Positions 4,212-5,020 of a DNA stretch of 5,020 nt are shown here, in pieces (the stretch's first letter is position 1; each line of letters opens with the position of its first letter). Source of the stretch: an uncultured Clostridia bacterium (lineage in GTDB: Bacteria > Bacillota > Clostridia > Oscillospirales > Acutalibacteraceae); the NCBI GenBank assembly GCA_937907605.1, contig CALCYI010000077.1, forward strand, positions 1 through 5,020, read 5' to 3'. Below the pieces are notes generated by a model. That model was not told the DNA's origin, did no database searches, and saw nothing but the letters and a program-made list of their open reading frames with translations. The translations under genes were made by a program, and so were the position numbers.

Positions 4212-5020
4212 ATGTATCAGGTAATTAAAAGAGACGGCAGCGTCGTTGATTTTGACATAAGCAAAATCAGCGCGGCGATTGCCAAGGCTTTCGAAGCCCA
4301 GGGAAAGCAGTCCCATCCGAGCGTTATTGATTTAATCGCAATCCACGTTACCGCGGATTTCGAAAGCAAAATCAAGGACGGCAAAATCTCCGTAGAGGCT
4401 ATTCAGGACAGCGTTGAAAAGGTGCTCTCCGAATCAGGCTATGCAGACGTTGCAAAGGCATATATCCTCTACCGCAGACAGAGAGAAAAGGTTCGTAATA
4501 TCAACTCAACTCTCTTAAACTATAAGGATATAGTTGATAATTATCTTAAAATTAACGACTGGAGAGTTAAGGAGAACGCTACCGTTACTTACAGCGTAGG
4601 CGGTCTTATCCTTTCAAACTCCGGCGCTATCACCGCTAACTACTGGCTCAGCGAGGTTTATGACGACGAGATTGCAAAGGCTCACCGTGACGCAGACATT
4701 CACCTCCACGACCTTTCAATGCTTACCGGCTACTGCGCAGGCTGGAGCCTCAAGCAGCTTATTCAGGAAGGTCTCGGCGGCGTAACGGGAAAGATTACCT
4801 CCTCTCCCGCTAACCACCTTTCCACCCTCTGCAACCAGATGGTGAACTTCCTCGGCATTATGCAGAACGAGTGGGCGGGCGCGCAGGCGTTTTCATCCTT
4901 TGATACATATCTTGCACCCTTCGTTAAGATAGACAACCTCTCACAGAAAGAGGTTAAGCAGTGCATCCAGTCCTTCGTATACGGCGTAAATACGCCGAGC
5001 CGCTGGGGTACTCAGGCTCC
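4212..5020 (+). CDS. nrdD: Anaerobic (class III) ribonucleoside-triphosphate reductase (partial, 5' part)
   Basis: NrdD reduces ribonucleoside triphosphates to deoxyribonucleotides under anaerobic conditions through a glycyl radical made by NrdG and a transient cysteine thiyl radical. The first 269 residues are visible. Residues 3 to about 92 are an ATP-cone (starting VIKRDGSVVDFDISKI, with the YILYRRQRE end), the allosteric site that senses ATP versus dATP. The catalytic barrel follows, with DADIHLHDLSMLTGYCAGWS (160-179), SSPANHLSTLCNQMVNFLG (197-215), NEWAGAQAFSSFDTYLAPF (219-237) and VNTPSRWGTQA (259-269). Cys175 in GYCAGW corresponds to the conserved strand-1 cysteine (Cys175 in E. coli NrdD). 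The thiyl cysteine, the C-terminal zinc cysteines and the glycyl-radical loop lie beyond the right edge, as the family is about 700 residues. The eight visible Arg codons include no AGG, which the upstream genes use freely, consistent with higher expression. It has its own strong promoter and likely NrdR control. Confidence 0.95.
   Translation, partial: MYQVIKRDGSVVDFDISKISAAIAKAFEAQGKQSHPSVIDLIAIHVTADFESKIKDGKISVEAIQDSVEKVLSESGYADVAKAYILYRRQREKVRNINSTLLNYKDIVDNYLKINDWRVKENATVTYSVGGLILSNSGAITANYWLSEVYDDEIAKAHRDADIHLHDLSMLTGYCAGWSLKQLIQEGLGGVTGKITSSPANHLSTLCNQMVNFLGIMQNEWAGAQAFSSFDTYLAPFVKIDNLSQKEVKQCIQSFVYGVNTPSRWGTQA

Overview
The window looks like a chromosomal segment of an anaerobic Gram-positive bacterium of the Clostridia, perhaps a gut Oscillospiraceae/Ruminococcaceae-type organism. 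This rests on a V-type (ntp-like) ATPase operon, an oxygen-sensitive class III ribonucleotide reductase with its radical-SAM activase, a DUF4037 protein, strong GA-rich Shine-Dalgarno sites, and AT-rich spacers carrying near-perfect sigma-A promoters between moderately GC-rich genes. The taxonomic placement is inference; the gene families are read directly from the translations.

Layout. Positions 1-1449 (minus strand) hold the first two genes of a V-type ATPase operon: a 102-residue coiled-coil stalk subunit (G/H type) and the N-terminal 369 residues of membrane subunit I, which runs off the left edge. Positions 1450-1608 are a divergent control region. It has a minus-strand promoter for the ATPase genes and a perfect-consensus plus-strand promoter (TTGACA, 17 bp, TATAAT). 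The two -35 boxes sit in the arms of a 9-bp inverted repeat. Positions 1609-4082 (plus strand) are a compact three-gene unit: a TPR-repeat protein, a DUF4037 predicted nucleotidyltransferase-fold protein overlapping it by 14 nt, and, 10 nt later, the anaerobic ribonucleotide reductase activase of the NrdG2 type. Positions 4083-4211 are a second control region with a likely NrdR box, a weaker second box over the -35, a perfect extended -10 promoter and two inverted repeats, one of which includes the ribosome binding site. From 4212 to the right edge is the first 269 codons of nrdD, the class III reductase.

How they fit together. NrdD makes deoxynucleotides without oxygen after NrdG installs its glycyl radical. 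The two genes are neighbours, but the activase belongs to the TPR/DUF4037 transcription unit while nrdD has its own apparently NrdR-controlled promoter. The TPR and DUF4037 proteins have no assigned function; their overlap suggests they act together. There are no RNA genes, mobile elements or CRISPR arrays, and no gene-free stretch exceeds 160 bases. The least-explained parts are the TPR/DUF4037 pair and the dense symmetry of the nrdD control region.
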